From Pseudomonadota bacterium (GTDB lineage: Bacteria > Pseudomonadota > Gammaproteobacteria > Steroidobacterales > GCA-2729495), in assembly GCA_963204745.1 (NCBI GenBank), contig CAUJHF010000053.1:1-64000 (forward strand): a DNA stretch of 64,000 nt, in the 5' to 3' direction. Position 1 is the stretch's first letter, and every line of letters starts with the position of its first letter. Shown piece by piece: positions 19,321-30,894 of this stretch. The translations under genes were made by a program, and so were the position numbers. The notes beneath the pieces are model-generated. The model had not been told where the DNA came from. It saw only the letters and a program-made list of their open reading frames with translations, and did not search any database.

Positions 19321-20747
19321 TGGCTGGTGACAGACAGGATCTGCATCGAATTGGTTCTGCCGGCGATACCCGACAACTCGCCCTTGGTAACCAGCACCAG
19401 ATCACCGACGTTGACATGTCCCATACCGAGCAGCAGCTGGAAGATTTCCTGGTACACGCGCTGGACATCTGTATGCGTGATATCGAAGGCGACCGGGTAA
19501 ACCCCGCGATACATCACCACACGCCGCCGTGTGGCTTCGTGGCGGGTAAAGGCAAAGATCGGAATATCGGAGCGGATACGCGACATCCACAGCGCCGTGG
19601 AACCGGACTCTGTCAAGGCGATGATGGCCTTCACCGGCAGATGATTGGCGGTATACATCACCGCCATCGCGATGGCCTCGTCCACCCGTTCAAAGCGGTC
19701 GTTCATCCGGTGATTGGGCCGCCCGAGGGTCAGGTAGTAGCTCTCTGCACCCACGCAGACTTCCGCCATCGATGTCACCGCCCTGACCGGGTGCTCGCCA
19801 ACCGCAGTCTCTGCCGAAAGCATGACTGCATCGGTCCCGTCGAGTACGGCATTGGCGATATCGGATACTTCGGCCCGCGTCGGCACCTTGTTGTGGATCA
19901 TCGACTCCAGCATCTGCGTGGCCGTGATCGCAATCTTGTGCCGGTGCCGGGCCATCTTGAGAATCTGCTTCTGCAGGCCGGTCAGCCCCGCGTAACCCAT
20001 CTCCACGCCCAGGTCACCACGCGCGACCATCACGGCGTCCGAGGCATCGATCACCGATTCGAGATTGGCCAACGCCTCGGCACGCTCGATCTTGGCGACC
20101 AGATGGGCATCGCCGCCGGCCTTGTGCAGCAGTTCGCGCGCCTCGTGCAGATCATCGGCACAGCGGACAAATGAAACGGCCAGCCAGTCGACGCCAAGCG
20201 CCGCCGCCTGCACCAGATCCTGGCGGTCCTTGTCGGTCAGCGCCGGCGCTGAAAGGCCGCCGCCCTGCCGGTTGATACCCTTGTTGTCCGCGAGGTTCCC
20301 GCCCTGCACCACCGTGCAGTGAATCTGCGTGCCGCTGACGTGCTCGACAGCCAGCGTGATGAAGCCATCGTCAAGCAGCAGGTTGTCGCCGCTGCTGACA
20401 TCGTCCGGCAGCTGCTGGTATGCCACCCCGACGCCTTCGACCGTGCCAGCCTGGGGATCCATCGCGGTATCCAGCACAAAGGGCTGACCCTCCACGAGCC
20501 GCACCGGGCCTTCGCGAAAGCGCTGAATACGGATCTTTGGTCCCTGCAGATCGCCGAGTACTGCCACGTACTTGCCACACTGGGCGGCGACTTCGCGCAC
20601 TGTGCGCACGCGCTTCTCGCGGGTATCCGCATCCCCGTGCGAGAAATTGACGCGTACTACATCGACACCGGCCTTGAAGAGCTTCGCAAGCGTGGCGGGA
20701 TCGTCGGTAGACGGGCCAAGCGTGGCGATGATCTTGGTACGACGCAT
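19317..20747 (-). CDS. pyk: Pyruvate kinase
   Basis: Pyruvate kinase converts PEP and ADP to pyruvate and ATP. The 476-residue protein starts MRRTKIIATLGPSTDD and shows VRVNFSHGD, the nucleotide- and metal-binding region, and MVARGDLGVEMG. The active-site Lys-Glu segment is VAKIERAEAL, and the C-domain with ITATQMLESMI and AVMLSAETAVGEHP is complete. It follows pgk by 5 bp, and its end overlaps the transporter start by 4 bp. Confidence 0.97.
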   Translation of the reverse strand: MRRTKIIATLGPSTDDPATLAKLFKAGVDVVRVNFSHGDADTREKRVRTVREVAAQCGKYVAVLGDLQGPKIRIQRFREGPVRLVEGQPFVLDTAMDPQAGTVEGVGVAYQQLPDDVSSGDNLLLDDGFITLAVEHVSGTQIHCTVVQGGNLADNKGINRQGGGLSAPALTDKDRQDLVQAAALGVDWLAVSFVRCADDLHEARELLHKAGGDAHLVAKIERAEALANLESVIDASDAVMVARGDLGVEMGYAGLTGLQKQILKMARHRHKIAITATQMLESMIHNKVPTRAEVSDIANAVLDGTDAVMLSAETAVGEHPVRAVTSMAEVCVGAESYYLTLGRPNHRMNDRFERVDEAIAMAVMYTANHLPVKAIIALTESGSTALWMSRIRSDIPIFAFTRHEATRRRVVMYRGVYPVAFDITHTDVQRVYQEIFQLLLGMGHVNVGDLVLVTKGELSGIAGRTNSMQILSVTSQ

Positions 20748-20752
20748 ACCGT

Positions 20753-21940
20753 TCAGCGTCGCCCGTTTCTCGCCCGCGCCTCAAGTGCGGCGACCGCCGG
20801 AAGCGTCGCGCCTTCAAGGAATTCAAGAAATGCGCCGCCGCCCGTCGATACATAGGAGATCTGGCCGGTTACACCGTATTTGTCGAGTGCGGCCAGCGTG
20901 TCGCCGCCGCCGGCGATGCTGAAGCCGGGCGACTTCGCCACTGCCTCGGCGATCCGCCGGGTACCCTTGCTGAACTGCTCTATCTCGAACACGCCGACCG
21001 GTCCGTTCCAGATGATGGTACCTGCAGCGGCCAGAAGCTTCGCATAGCGCGAGGCAGTCTTCGGGCCGATGTCGAGAATCAGCTCGGCTGCCCCGACCTC
21101 ACTGACCGCACGGACAGTGGCTGCAGCGGATGCAGACACAGTCTTGCCGACCACCACGTCCACCGGCAGGGGAATCGACGCACGCTGGCGCTTGCCGGCC
21201 AGGCGCTTCGCTTCCGGAATCAGATCCGTCTCGCACAGCGACTTGCCAACCGGATAGCCGGCTGCAGCGAGAAAGGTATTGGCAATGCCGCCGCCGACGA
21301 TAAGCTGGTCGACCTGTTTCGCCAGCGACTTCAGAATCGTCAGCTTGGTCGAGACCTTGGATCCCGCAACGATGGCCACCACCGGCCGCACCGGCTTGCG
21401 CATCACACGCTCAAGCGCCTCCAGTTCTGCCATGAGCAACGGACCGGCACAGGCAACAGGGGCAAAACCGGCAACGCCATGCGTACTCGCTTCGGCCCGG
21501 TGCGCCGTACCAAAAGCATCCATGACATAGATATCGCAGAGTTTCGCCATCTGCCGGGCCAGTGCCGGATCATTCTTCTTTTCGCCCGGATTGAAGCGCA
21601 CGTTCTCGCAAAGCACGACCTCCCCGCTGGCGATCTCGAAGCCATGCAGCCAGTCGTGAATCAGCGGCACACTCCGGCCGAGCAGCCCGGACAGATGCGC
21701 CGCGACCGGACGCAGCGACAGCGCCGGATCGAAACTGCCTTCTTTGGGCCGGCCCAGATGCGAGAGCAGGATGACAGCCGCGCCGCGGGCGAGTGCATCG
21801 CGGATCGTCGGCAACGCCGCGCGGATTCGCGCATCGCTGGTCACGCGTCCGTCCTTGACGGGGACGTTCAGATCCACCCGGATCATCACCCGCTTGCCGG
21901 CGACACTCAGCTCCGACATCCGCAGCACTTTGGTGGTCAT
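20753..21940 (-). CDS. pgk: Phosphoglycerate kinase
   Basis: Pgk makes ATP from 1,3-bisphosphoglycerate. The 395-residue protein has the N-terminal substrate-binding motif [13 protein letters not shown], then HLGRPKEG and the hinge/nucleotide part [13 protein letters not shown]. It ends with the Gly-rich phosphate loop [12 protein letters not shown] and [13 protein letters not shown]. It is the third gene of tkt-gap-pgk-pyk, with an 18-bp gap after gap. Confidence 0.97.
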   Translation of the reverse strand: MTTKVLRMSELSVAGKRVMIRVDLNVPVKDGRVTSDARIRAALPTIRDALARGAAVILLSHLGRPKEGSFDPALSLRPVAAHLSGLLGRSVPLIHDWLHGFEIASGEVVLCENVRFNPGEKKNDPALARQMAKLCDIYVMDAFGTAHRAEASTHGVAGFAPVACAGPLLMAELEALERVMRKPVRPVVAIVAGSKVSTKLTILKSLAKQVDQLIVGGGIANTFLAAAGYPVGKSLCETDLIPEAKRLAGKRQRASIPLPVDVVVGKTVSASAAATVRAVSEVGAAELILDIGPKTASRYAKLLAAAGTIIWNGPVGVFEIEQFSKGTRRIAEAVAKSPGFSIAGGGDTLAALDKYGVTGQISYVSTGGGAFLEFLEGATLPAVAALEARARNGRR

Positions 21941-21958
21941 CGCGCCCGTTCCGCCGGC

Positions 21959-22972
21959 TCAGCGCGCGTTGATCAGCGCAAGCGTGGTATCGAGCATCCG
22001 GTTGGAGAAACCCCACTCGTTGTCGTACCAGCTCAGCACCTTGACGAGCGTGCCACCACCGACCCGCGTCTGTGTCGAATCAAACACCGAGCTGCGCGGA
22101 TCGTGATTGAAGTCCACCGATACCAGCGGCTCGATGTTGTAGCCGAGGATGCCCTTGAGTTCGCCCTCGGAGGCGGCCTTCATGATGCTGTTCACTTCCT
22201 CAACACTGGTGGCACGCGCCGCGGTGAAGGTCAGATCGACGATCGACACGTTGATGGTCGGCACGCGCATGGCGAAACCGTCCAGCTTGCCGTTCAGCTC
22301 GGGCAGAACCAGGCCGACGGCTGCCGCAGCGCCCGTCTTGGTCGGAATCATCGACATGGTCGCGGAGCGCGCGCGACGCAGGTCCTCGTGATAGACGTCG
22401 GTCAGAACCTGGTCGTTGGTATAGGCATGAATGGTGGTCATCAGGCCGGTAACCACACCGATCTTGTCGTGCAGCGGCTTGACCAGCGGTGCCAGACAGT
22501 TGGTGGTACAGGAGGCATTTGAAATGACCGTATGCGCGGCCTTGAGCGACTTGTGGTTGACGCCATAAACGATGGTCGCGTCCACATCCTTGCCGCCGGG
22601 CGCCGAGATCACGACTTTTTTGGCGCCGGCCTGCAGATGCGCGCCGGCCTTTTCCTTGCTGGCAAAAAAGCCGGTGCACTCGAGCACCACGTCGACGCCA
22701 AGTTCACCCCAGGGCAGTTCCGCCGGATTGCGCTTTGCCAGCACGCGGATCCTGTCGCCGTTGACGACCATGCAGTCACCGTCGACGGCAACGGTGCCCG
22801 GGAATTTGCCGTGCGCCGTATCGTATCGGGTCAGGTGCGCATTGGTGTTCGCGTCACCAAGATCGTTGATCGCAACGATGGAAATCTCGCCGGTGCGCTT
22901 CGACTCATACAGCGCACGCAGTACATTGCGGCCGATTCGGCCATAGCCATTGATGGCAACTTTGACAGGCAT
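21959..22972 (-). CDS. gap: Glyceraldehyde-3-phosphate dehydrogenase, type I
   Basis: This enzyme oxidises glyceraldehyde 3-phosphate with NAD. The 337-residue protein has the Rossmann start [17 protein letters not shown] and the catalytic motif SNASCTTNC (Cys155 from this start). The catalytic His is in a normally conserved region that precedes [13 protein letters not shown] chose the ATG at 22972 because GAGGAG is eight bases upstream; a GTG at 22981 is in frame but lies on top of that site. Gap to tkt is 21 bp. Confidence 0.97.
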   Translation of the reverse strand: MPVKVAINGYGRIGRNVLRALYESKRTGEISIVAINDLGDANTNAHLTRYDTAHGKFPGTVAVDGDCMVVNGDRIRVLAKRNPAELPWGELGVDVVLECTGFFASKEKAGAHLQAGAKKVVISAPGGKDVDATIVYGVNHKSLKAAHTVISNASCTTNCLAPLVKPLHDKIGVVTGLMTTIHAYTNDQVLTDVYHEDLRRARSATMSMIPTKTGAAAAVGLVLPELNGKLDGFAMRVPTINVSIVDLTFTAARATSVEEVNSIMKAASEGELKGILGYNIEPLVSVDFNHDPRSSVFDSTQTRVGGGTLVKVLSWYDNEWGFSNRMLDTTLALINAR

Positions 22973-22993
22973 CACACGCACTCCTCAATAAAT

Positions 22994-25021
22994 TCAGGTA
23001 CCCAGCAACTCCAGTGCAAGCTGCGCAACATGCTCCGGCGTAAAGCCGAAATGGCGAAACAGCTCAGGCGCCGGTGCGGATTTGCCGAAAGTATCCATGC
23101 CGCAAACCCGGCCAGCGGCACCGACCCAGCGGTACCAGCCATCCGTCACGCCAGCCTCGACAGCCACGCGCCTGACCACCGCTGCCGGCAGCACGGTCTC
23201 GCGATAAGCCGCATCCTGCGCGGCAAATACCGTCGTCGAAGGCATGGACACGATGCGTACGCCATGCCCTTTGGCAGCGAGCAGGTCGGCTGCCGCAAGC
23301 GCAAGTGCAACTTCAGACCCGGTCGCTATCAGGATCAGATCGATCTTCGCCGCATCACGCAGCACATAGGCACCGCGACGAATGGCCGCGATCTGTGCCG
23401 GCGTACGTGACTGCGCCGGCAGCGCCTGGCGGGTCAGTATGAGGCTCGTGGGACCCTTGTCCCGTTCGATGGCATCCTGCCACGCGACTGCGGTCTCCAC
23501 CGCATCACAGGGGCGCCACACGCACATGTTCGGAATCAGCCGCAGGCTCGCAGCGTGCTCGACGGGCTGATGGGTGGGACCATCCTCGCCCAGGCCGATG
23601 GAATCATGCGTGAACACATTGATGACACGGATTTCCATCAGCGCGGCCATGCGCAGCGCATTGCGCGAATAGTCCGAAAAAGTCAGGAACGTCCCGCCAA
23701 ACGGCACCAGGCCGCCATGCAGGGCGATGCCGTTCATCGCCGCAGCCATGCCGAATTCACGCACGCCCCAGGAAATATAGTTGCCGGCAACGTGGCCGGG
23801 CTTGATGGTCGCGGCATTTTTTGTGCGGGTGAGGTTTGAGCCGGTCAGATCGGCAGAACCGCCAATGAATTCGGGCAACGCCGGTGCGAAGGCATTGAGC
23901 GCATCTTCCGAAGACTTTCGCGTGGCTTTGGCGGCCGTCTCGGCAGCGATTCTCCCTATTGCCGCCGCGGCATGCGCGGACCAGTCGGCAGGCAGTGCGC
24001 CCGCCATACGCCGCGTGAATTCGGCGGCAAGCCCGGGATACTCGCGGCCATAGGATTTAAAGAGGTCATTCCATTCCTTTTCGAGCCGCGCACCGGTCTG
24101 GCGTGCATCCCATGCCGCACTGACTGCCGACGGAATCTCGAATGGCGGGAAATCCCAGCCCAGACTCTTGCGCGCGGCCGCGATCTCGTCCGCGCCCAGG
24201 GCTTCGCCATGCACCTTCTCGGTGCCCTGCCGGTTGGGCGCCCCGAAGCCGATGATGGTCTTGCAGCAAATCAGCGATGGCCGGCCCGTCTCTGCACGTG
24301 CAGCCTCGATGGCGGCATGGATCGCCGCCGGATCATGTCCGTCTACATCCGGGATGACATGCCAGTCATAGGCAGCAAAGCGCGCCGGCGTATCGTCACC
24401 GAACCAGGCCTGTACATGACCATCTATCGAGATGCCGTTGTCATCGTAGAGGCAGATCAGCTTGCCCAGACCGAGAGTGCCGGCCAGCGAGCAGGCCTCA
24501 TGGGAAATTCCCTCCATGAGACAGCCATCGCCAAGAAACACATAGGTATGGTGATCGACAACAGGATAGCCAGGCCGGTTGAACTCGGCGGCCAGCAGCT
24601 GCTCGGCCAGCGCCATGCCAACGGCATTGGCCACGCCCTGTCCGAGCGGGCCGGTGGTGGTTTCAATGCCCAGGTGCAGGTCACGCTCCGGGTGGCCCGC
24701 GGTGTGCGAACCCAGCTGACGGAAGCGCCGCAGATCGTCGATCGACAGCGCATAACCGGTGAGATGCAACACGGCATAGAGCAGCATTGAGCCGTGGCCA
24801 TTCGACAGAACAAAGCGGTCCCGGTCGGGCCAGACCGGATTGGCCGGGTTGTGCTGCAGGAAATCATTCCACAGGACTTCGGCGATGTCGGCCATGCCCA
24901 TCGGCATGCCGGGATGGCCTGATCGGGCCTGCTCGACCGCATCCATCGCGAGGGCGCGGACCGCATTGGCGAGATGGCGGCGTTCCGCGGCTGAACGAGT
25001 TGTCTGGACTGTGGCTGTCAT
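22994..25021 (-). CDS. tkt: Transketolase
   Basis: Transketolase moves two-carbon ketol units in the pentose-phosphate or Calvin pathways using thiamine diphosphate. The 675-residue protein begins [26 protein letters not shown]. It shows [20 protein letters not shown], the TPP motif GDGCLMEG, and the C-terminal half with [19 protein letters not shown]. The ATG at 25021 fits the family; longer in-frame extension adds about 46 unmatched residues. It is first in the glycolytic block and divergent from metK. Confidence 0.97.
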   Translation of the reverse strand: MTATVQTTRSAAERRHLANAVRALAMDAVEQARSGHPGMPMGMADIAEVLWNDFLQHNPANPVWPDRDRFVLSNGHGSMLLYAVLHLTGYALSIDDLRRFRQLGSHTAGHPERDLHLGIETTTGPLGQGVANAVGMALAEQLLAAEFNRPGYPVVDHHTYVFLGDGCLMEGISHEACSLAGTLGLGKLICLYDDNGISIDGHVQAWFGDDTPARFAAYDWHVIPDVDGHDPAAIHAAIEAARAETGRPSLICCKTIIGFGAPNRQGTEKVHGEALGADEIAAARKSLGWDFPPFEIPSAVSAAWDARQTGARLEKEWNDLFKSYGREYPGLAAEFTRRMAGALPADWSAHAAAAIGRIAAETAAKATRKSSEDALNAFAPALPEFIGGSADLTGSNLTRTKNAATIKPGHVAGNYISWGVREFGMAAAMNGIALHGGLVPFGGTFLTFSDYSRNALRMAALMEIRVINVFTHDSIGLGEDGPTHQPVEHAASLRLIPNMCVWRPCDAVETAVAWQDAIERDKGPTSLILTRQALPAQSRTPAQIAAIRRGAYVLRDAAKIDLILIATGSEVALALAAADLLAAKGHGVRIVSMPSTTVFAAQDAAYRETVLPAAVVRRVAVEAGVTDGWYRWVGAAGRVCGMDTFGKSAPAPELFRHFGFTPEHVAQLALELLGT

Positions 25022-25138
25022 CGCACCCACAAAAAGATGGGAAAGGTAGGCTCTAAAAGAGGCCCGGAGAGCGGCGCGCATTGTCGCGTAACGCTGCCGC
25101 AGTCGCAACCCGGAGTCGTGCCGGGCAGCGCCTGTGCC

Positions 25139-25144
25139 TATAAT
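25139..25144 (+). promoter_or_regulatory. Probable -10 element of metK
   Basis: A perfect TATAAT lies 33 bp before the metK ATG. No good -35 is present at 16-18 bp. A 5-bp stem (CCCGG/CCGGG, 25109-25113 and 25121-25125) lies about 14 bp upstream and may be an activator or repressor site or chance. Confidence 0.45.
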
Positions 25145-25177
25145 CAGCGCCCCGAACAATCACCAGCGGTAAGCCCG

Positions 25178-26374
<1,197 letters not shown>

Positions 26375-26428
26375 GCGCAACACATCGGTTATTCACACAC
26401 ACCGTCCAAGCACCCCGAGGATTCCGCG

Positions 26429-27754
26429 ATGAGCACGACCGCCAGCAAAGTACGCACCGGCACCACACAGGGCGACTACAAGGTAGCCGACATGACGCAG
26501 GCTGCCTGGGGCCGCAAGGAAATCGCGATTGCCGAGACCGAGATGCCCGGCCTGATGGCGGTACGCGAGGAGTTCGGCGCGAAGCAGCCGCTCAAGGGCG
26601 CGCGGATCGTCGGCTGCCTGCACATGACGATCCAGACCGCAGTGCTTATCGAAACGCTGGTCAGCCTCGGCGCCGAGGTCCGCTGGTCGTCCTGCAATAT
26701 CTTCTCGACGCAGGATCATGCCGCCGCGGCCATCGCTGCAGCCGGCGTCCCGGTGTTTGCGTGGAAAGGCGAAACGGAAGAGGAATACTGGTGGTGCGTC
26801 GAGCAGAGCATCGTCGGCAAGGATGGCTGGCGGCCGAACATGATTCTCGATGATGGCGGCGACCTGACCGCGATCCTGCACGACAAGTATCCGGAGCTGA
26901 TGCATGAGGTGCGCGGCATTTCCGAAGAGACCACCACCGGCGTCAGCCGGCTCTACGAAATGGCCAACAACGGCAAGCTCATGTGCCCGGCCATCAACGT
27001 CAACGACTCGGTAACCAAGTCCAAGTTCGACAACCTCTATGGCTGCCGCGAGTCCCTCGTCGACGGCATCAAGCGTGCCACGGACGTGATGATCGCCGGC
27101 AAGATCGCCATGATCGCGGGCTATGGCGATGTGGGCAAAGGCTGCGCGCAGTCACTGCGTGGCCTGGGTGCCACCGTCTGGGTGTCAGAGATCGACCCGA
27201 TCAACGCCCTGCAGGCGGCCATGGAAGGCTATCGCGTTGTAACCATGGATTACGCCTGTGACAAGGCCGACATCTTCGTCACTGCCACCGGCAACTTTGG
27301 TGTCATCACTGCTGAGCACATGGCAAAGATGAAGAATCAGTCAATCGTGTGCAACATCGGCCACTTCGACAGCGAGATCGATGTGGCCGGATTGCGCCAG
27401 CTGCAGTGGGAGAACATCAAGCCGCAGGTCGACCACATCATCTACCCGGACGGCAAACGGATCATCCTGCTCGCCGAGGGCCGGCTGGTGAACCTGGGTT
27501 GTGCGACCGGACACCCGAGCTTCGTGATGTCCAACTCCTTCACGAACCAGGTGCTCGCGCAGATGGAACTCTGGCAGAACACGGCGAAGTACCAGAAGAA
27601 GGTCTATATCCTGCCAAAGCACCTCGATGAAAAAGTTGCCCGCCTGCACCTGAAAAAAATCGGCGTCGACCTCACGGTGCTCACCCAGCAGCAGGCCGAT
27701 TACCTGCGCGTGCCGGTCGCTGGTCCGTACAAGCCCGAGCACTACCGCTACTAG
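26429..27754 (+). CDS. ahcY: S-adenosylhomocysteine hydrolase AhcY
   Basis: AhcY removes SAH, the inhibitory product of SAM-dependent methylation, by splitting it to adenosine and homocysteine. The 441-residue protein has the NAD-binding motif [14 protein letters not shown], the substrate segment [16 protein letters not shown], and C-terminal [15 protein letters not shown] lies just upstream of the ATG. Enterobacteria use the Pfs/LuxS route instead, so ahcY is a useful taxonomic hint. No metF follows, unlike in many Proteobacteria. Confidence 0.97.
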   Translation: MSTTASKVRTGTTQGDYKVADMTQAAWGRKEIAIAETEMPGLMAVREEFGAKQPLKGARIVGCLHMTIQTAVLIETLVSLGAEVRWSSCNIFSTQDHAAAAIAAAGVPVFAWKGETEEEYWWCVEQSIVGKDGWRPNMILDDGGDLTAILHDKYPELMHEVRGISEETTTGVSRLYEMANNGKLMCPAINVNDSVTKSKFDNLYGCRESLVDGIKRATDVMIAGKIAMIAGYGDVGKGCAQSLRGLGATVWVSEIDPINALQAAMEGYRVVTMDYACDKADIFVTATGNFGVITAEHMAKMKNQSIVCNIGHFDSEIDVAGLRQLQWENIKPQVDHIIYPDGKRIILLAEGRLVNLGCATGHPSFVMSNSFTNQVLAQMELWQNTAKYQKKVYILPKHLDEKVARLHLKKIGVDLTVLTQQQADYLRVPVAGPYKPEHYRY

Positions 27755-27782
27755 GCGGGACTGCTCACCGGGGGCGCGGCCC

Positions 27783-29804
27783 TCAGCGATACCAGCCGCG
27801 CTGATAGGCCATCACCGGCAGCTGCGTTATGGCCTGTGCGTCGCGCACCAGTTCCGGGCTGGTATCAGTCGCCACAAGCTTCCGGCCATTAACCCTGAAC
27901 TGGCCGGGCGCCTGCCCCGGCGCAAGTATCACGACCTCGTCGCCCACGCGATAGGCCGCCGCATCGTGGAACTGCATGATCGCCCGGCCCGGTCCGACCA
28001 GATCCTCGCGCGTCTGATCGATGCCGGTAGCGGGAATATCAGTTTTGACGCCCATGATCGACAGCGCGGTCGGGAGGAGATCGATCTGGCTCGCCAGCCG
28101 CGTCACGATGCGGGGTTGCACCGGCCCGCCAGCGATGAACGCCGGTATGTGAAAGGAAAAAACCGGCACGATGCCGTCACCACTGACGCGGCTCTCGTGA
28201 TCAGCCACCACCATGAACAGGCTGTTCGCCCAGTAAGCGGACTGCGCTGCGGTTTCCAGATAACTCCCCACCGCGAAATCCGCATAGCGCGCGGCATTGT
28301 TCGGGGTCGTCTTCGGTTCCTCGTACAGGGGAATCCGATCGTCCGGAAAGTCGTGGGGCGGATGATTCGAAGTGCTGAACACCAGCAGGAAGAATGGCTG
28401 TCCGTCCTGCGCCTGCCGGGTCACTTCCTGATGTACCCGCGCATAGAGGTCTTCGTCTGAAACGCCCCAGGTGGTCATGAATCGCGCTGTCGGGGAGAGA
28501 TCAGACCAGTCGAGCACGCGGTCAAAACCATTGCCCAGCATGAAACGACGCATGTTGTCGAAGCTGCTGTCACCGCCATAGATAAACCCGGTCCGGTAAC
28601 CCTGAGACTTCAGCGCCTTCGCCAGAGTGAAGAAATCCTGCTGCGCACCCTCCAGCTTGATCACGCTGCTGGTCCGGGTCGGCAGAAAGCCGGCCGTGAT
28701 TGCTTCTATGCCGCGCGCCGAGCGGGTGCCGGTCGCATAAAGCTGGTCGAACCAGAGACTGCGCGAGCGCCAGGTCTCGATCTTCCGGGCCACCGGCAGA
28801 CCACCGAGACTGGCCACATATCGGGCACCGAGGCTTTCCTGCAGCAGGATCACGAGATTGGGTCGCGTACCGGAGGCTCCGGTGGGGATCAGCGCATGCG
28901 TCATGGGTTGCCGCGGATCGCCAAAAGCTGCTGCCGGCAACTGCATCCCGGCCCGCACGCGCCGCAGCACCTCCTCGTCGGGTAAATGGCTGTAGGCCTG
29001 GATCTCGTCAGCCTCGCTCAGCATCTGCCTGACGGCATACAACACCGAGTAAGTGGAGTTCAACGGCAGTGCGTTGACCAGGGGATCGTTGGATATCGAT
29101 GCATAACTGATGCCGAGCGGCCGGTGACCGGTACTGCCACGCATGCCATAGAACAGCACGACCAGCAGCGGCGCCAGCAACACCACACGCAGAGCCCATG
29201 GCGGCGCACGCCGGGCAGTCGTACGAGTCGTACGCATCATGCGCGGCACCAGAAAACCGGCCATTGCCACCAGTGCGATCCCGAGCAGCAGGGCGCTGCG
29301 GTGTGCTGCCCAGATCGTCAGAAAGACTTCCGTCGGTGTATCCAGGTATTCGACGAACAGGCGATTCGGCCGGACACCGAACTCGGCAATGAAATCAGCA
29401 GTGGCCGCCTCGTCCCAGACGATGAGCATCAGCCACACGACCAGCCATGTCGTCAGGGCGCGCTGCCAAAGATTGCTGAGCAGAAACCTGCCCGGTGCCA
29501 GCCACTGCACCAGCATTGCCAGGAGAAGTACCCCGCAGATCACCACCATGTCGAAGCGCACACCGCGCTCCATGACGCTGACCATCGACGAAACTCCCGT
29601 CATCTGGCCGGAGTAGCTGGACATCAGGAACAGGCGGCTGATGGTCGTGACCGTCAGCGCCAGCATCAGGAAGCAGAAATAGGGCCAGAGTGATTCCAGC
29701 AAGGCCTTGAAATGGTCAACGATCACACCAGGCCGGCTGATGTCAGAAACCATCGAACCTCCCATAACAGCGACGCCGGTACACCGAGTCGTTACCGGCC
29801 GCAT
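27783..29804 (-). CDS. LtaS-type membrane sulfatase / phosphoglycerol-transferase-like protein
   Basis: The 673-residue protein has five N-terminal transmembrane segments (about 40-60, 84-102, 115-131, 167-187, 204-221) and a large periplasmic sulfatase-fold domain. Likely metal or catalytic residues are E323 in VILLQES, Thr360/Ser362 in ATGTRSARGIEA, and the DHE in VVADHESR. Relatives add phosphoglycerol or phosphoethanolamine to glycans or lipids. Gram-negatives lack lipoteichoic acid, so the acceptor may be a periplasmic glucan or LPS part. MVSDIS at residue 18 is an alternative start. The exact reaction is unknown. Confidence 0.82.
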   Translation of the reverse strand: MRPVTTRCTGVAVMGGSMVSDISRPGVIVDHFKALLESLWPYFCFLMLALTVTTISRLFLMSSYSGQMTGVSSMVSVMERGVRFDMVVICGVLLLAMLVQWLAPGRFLLSNLWQRALTTWLVVWLMLIVWDEAATADFIAEFGVRPNRLFVEYLDTPTEVFLTIWAAHRSALLLGIALVAMAGFLVPRMMRTTRTTARRAPPWALRVVLLAPLLVVLFYGMRGSTGHRPLGISYASISNDPLVNALPLNSTYSVLYAVRQMLSEADEIQAYSHLPDEEVLRRVRAGMQLPAAAFGDPRQPMTHALIPTGASGTRPNLVILLQESLGARYVASLGGLPVARKIETWRSRSLWFDQLYATGTRSARGIEAITAGFLPTRTSSVIKLEGAQQDFFTLAKALKSQGYRTGFIYGGDSSFDNMRRFMLGNGFDRVLDWSDLSPTARFMTTWGVSDEDLYARVHQEVTRQAQDGQPFFLLVFSTSNHPPHDFPDDRIPLYEEPKTTPNNAARYADFAVGSYLETAAQSAYWANSLFMVVADHESRVSGDGIVPVFSFHIPAFIAGGPVQPRIVTRLASQIDLLPTALSIMGVKTDIPATGIDQTREDLVGPGRAIMQFHDAAAYRVGDEVVILAPGQAPGQFRVNGRKLVATDTSPELVRDAQAITQLPVMAYQRGWYR

Positions 29805-29987
29805 GACTGGGGGGTTGGACGGCTGCCCGCCCGCATATCAATCGAAACGCGACCACCTTCGCAGATTCGGCCGCTGCTGCACCGCCCGTCTTGCGCAGTG
29901 CGAACCCGGTTCATCGCCGATCTGCCCGGATGGCTATAGTTCCCGTCATTGGATCCCCTGCCAGGACAGCACCTTCCGCTGCAACAC

Positions 29988-30746
29988 GTGACCGCAAGAC
30001 ATCTCCGTATCCTGCATATCTCCGATCCACATCTGCATGCCAGACGTGAGGCGCATATGCGTGGCGTCAATACCGACGCCAGCCTGGTGGCGAGCCTTGA
30101 ACACGCACTGGCCGATCCGCACGGACCCGAGCTGATACTTGCCACCGGCGATCTGGTGCAGGACGAAAGCCGGGAAGGCTATGAGCGTTTCCGGGAACTC
30201 CTTGGCAAGCCCGGCATACCGGTGCATTGCCTGCCGGGCAACCACGACTCAACGGGCATGATGCAGGAAGTACTGTCAGACACACCGTTTCGCTTCTGCG
30301 GCATCGCTGACTATCCGCCGTGGCGACTGATCTTGCTGAACAGCAAGACGGCCGGTGATGACGGCGGGTTTTTGCCTGCACACGACCTGGAGTTGCTGGA
30401 CCAGGCCCTCAGCACCTGCCGGGACAGCCACGTCCTTGTGGCCCTGCATCACCAGCCGGTGGCGATGGGCAGTCGCTGGCTCGACACCGTTGGCCTGCGC
30501 AACGCCGACGAATTCCTGGCCGTGACCGACCAGTACCCGCAGGTACGCGCCATCGTATGGGGCCATGTACACCAGGCTTCTGACCAGCTGCGAAATGATG
30601 TGCGGCTGATCAGCACGCCTTCCACCTGCGCACAGTTCCTGCCCGGGGCTGAGAATTTCAGTCTCGACACGCGGCCGCCCGGATACCGGTGGCTTGATCT
30701 CTGTCCCGATGGCACCCTGCAGACTTCGGTGGTCTGGGTGGAATAG
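29988..30746 (+). CDS. cpdA: CpdA-like 3',5'-cyclic-AMP phosphodiesterase / metallophosphoesterase
   Basis: CpdA-type enzymes hydrolyse cAMP in the cytoplasm, lowering CRP activity. The calcineurin-like metallophosphoesterase motifs are complete: ISDPHLH (D13, H15), ATGDLVQD (D55), PGNHD (N85-H86-D87), LHHQP and WGHVH (192-195). I chose the GTG at 29988, giving 252 residues that begin MTARHLRILHISDPH. A TTG at 29949 is possible but sits just after a TATAGT that may be the -10 of this gene (29935-29940). The last 71 bp are duplicated at 31351-31421. Confidence 0.85.
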   Translation: MTARHLRILHISDPHLHARREAHMRGVNTDASLVASLEHALADPHGPELILATGDLVQDESREGYERFRELLGKPGIPVHCLPGNHDSTGMMQEVLSDTPFRFCGIADYPPWRLILLNSKTAGDDGGFLPAHDLELLDQALSTCRDSHVLVALHHQPVAMGSRWLDTVGLRNADEFLAVTDQYPQVRAIVWGHVHQASDQLRNDVRLISTPSTCAQFLPGAENFSLDTRPPGYRWLDLCPDGTLQTSVVWVE

Positions 30747-30800
30747 AAATGGCGATCAAACGCGCAGCCATGCTGTTCATCACTGCATGGCTCGCCGCCG
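30676..30800 (+). repeat. Direct repeat copy 1: cpdA 3' end plus gumN-like 5' end
   Basis: This 125-bp stretch aligns without gaps to 31351-31475 at an offset of 675 bp, with about 110 identical bases (88%). It covers the last codons and TAG of cpdA, the short gap, and a start codon followed by a signal-peptide-like reading frame. Confidence 0.9.
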
Positions 30801-30871
30801 TCGGCGACAGGATTTATGGCGGTGACGAAGATGCGTATCGGGCGCTGCCAGACGTGGTCGTTTTACCGTGA
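30749..30871 (+). pseudogene. Truncated gumN-like 5' remnant
   Basis: From the ATG at 30749 a 40-codon frame reads MAIKRAAMLFITAWLAAVG, nearly the signal peptide of intact gumN (MFFKSAAVLFIAAWLAAGS). It then loses all similarity and stops at 30871. It occupies the exact place after cpdA where the copy at 31424 starts the full gene. I interpret it as a broken gumN start left by the rearrangement, but it could still be translated as a short exported peptide. Confidence 0.6.
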
Positions 30872-30894
30872 GCCAGAGGGCTGGTTTACCGGGT

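Noticed and set aside
25022-25177. SAM riboswitch upstream of metK, or SAH riboswitch upstream of ahcY (26375-26428)
   Set aside because: Neither gap contains the conserved cores I know, and the ahcY gap is only 54 bp with an ordinary ribosome-binding site.
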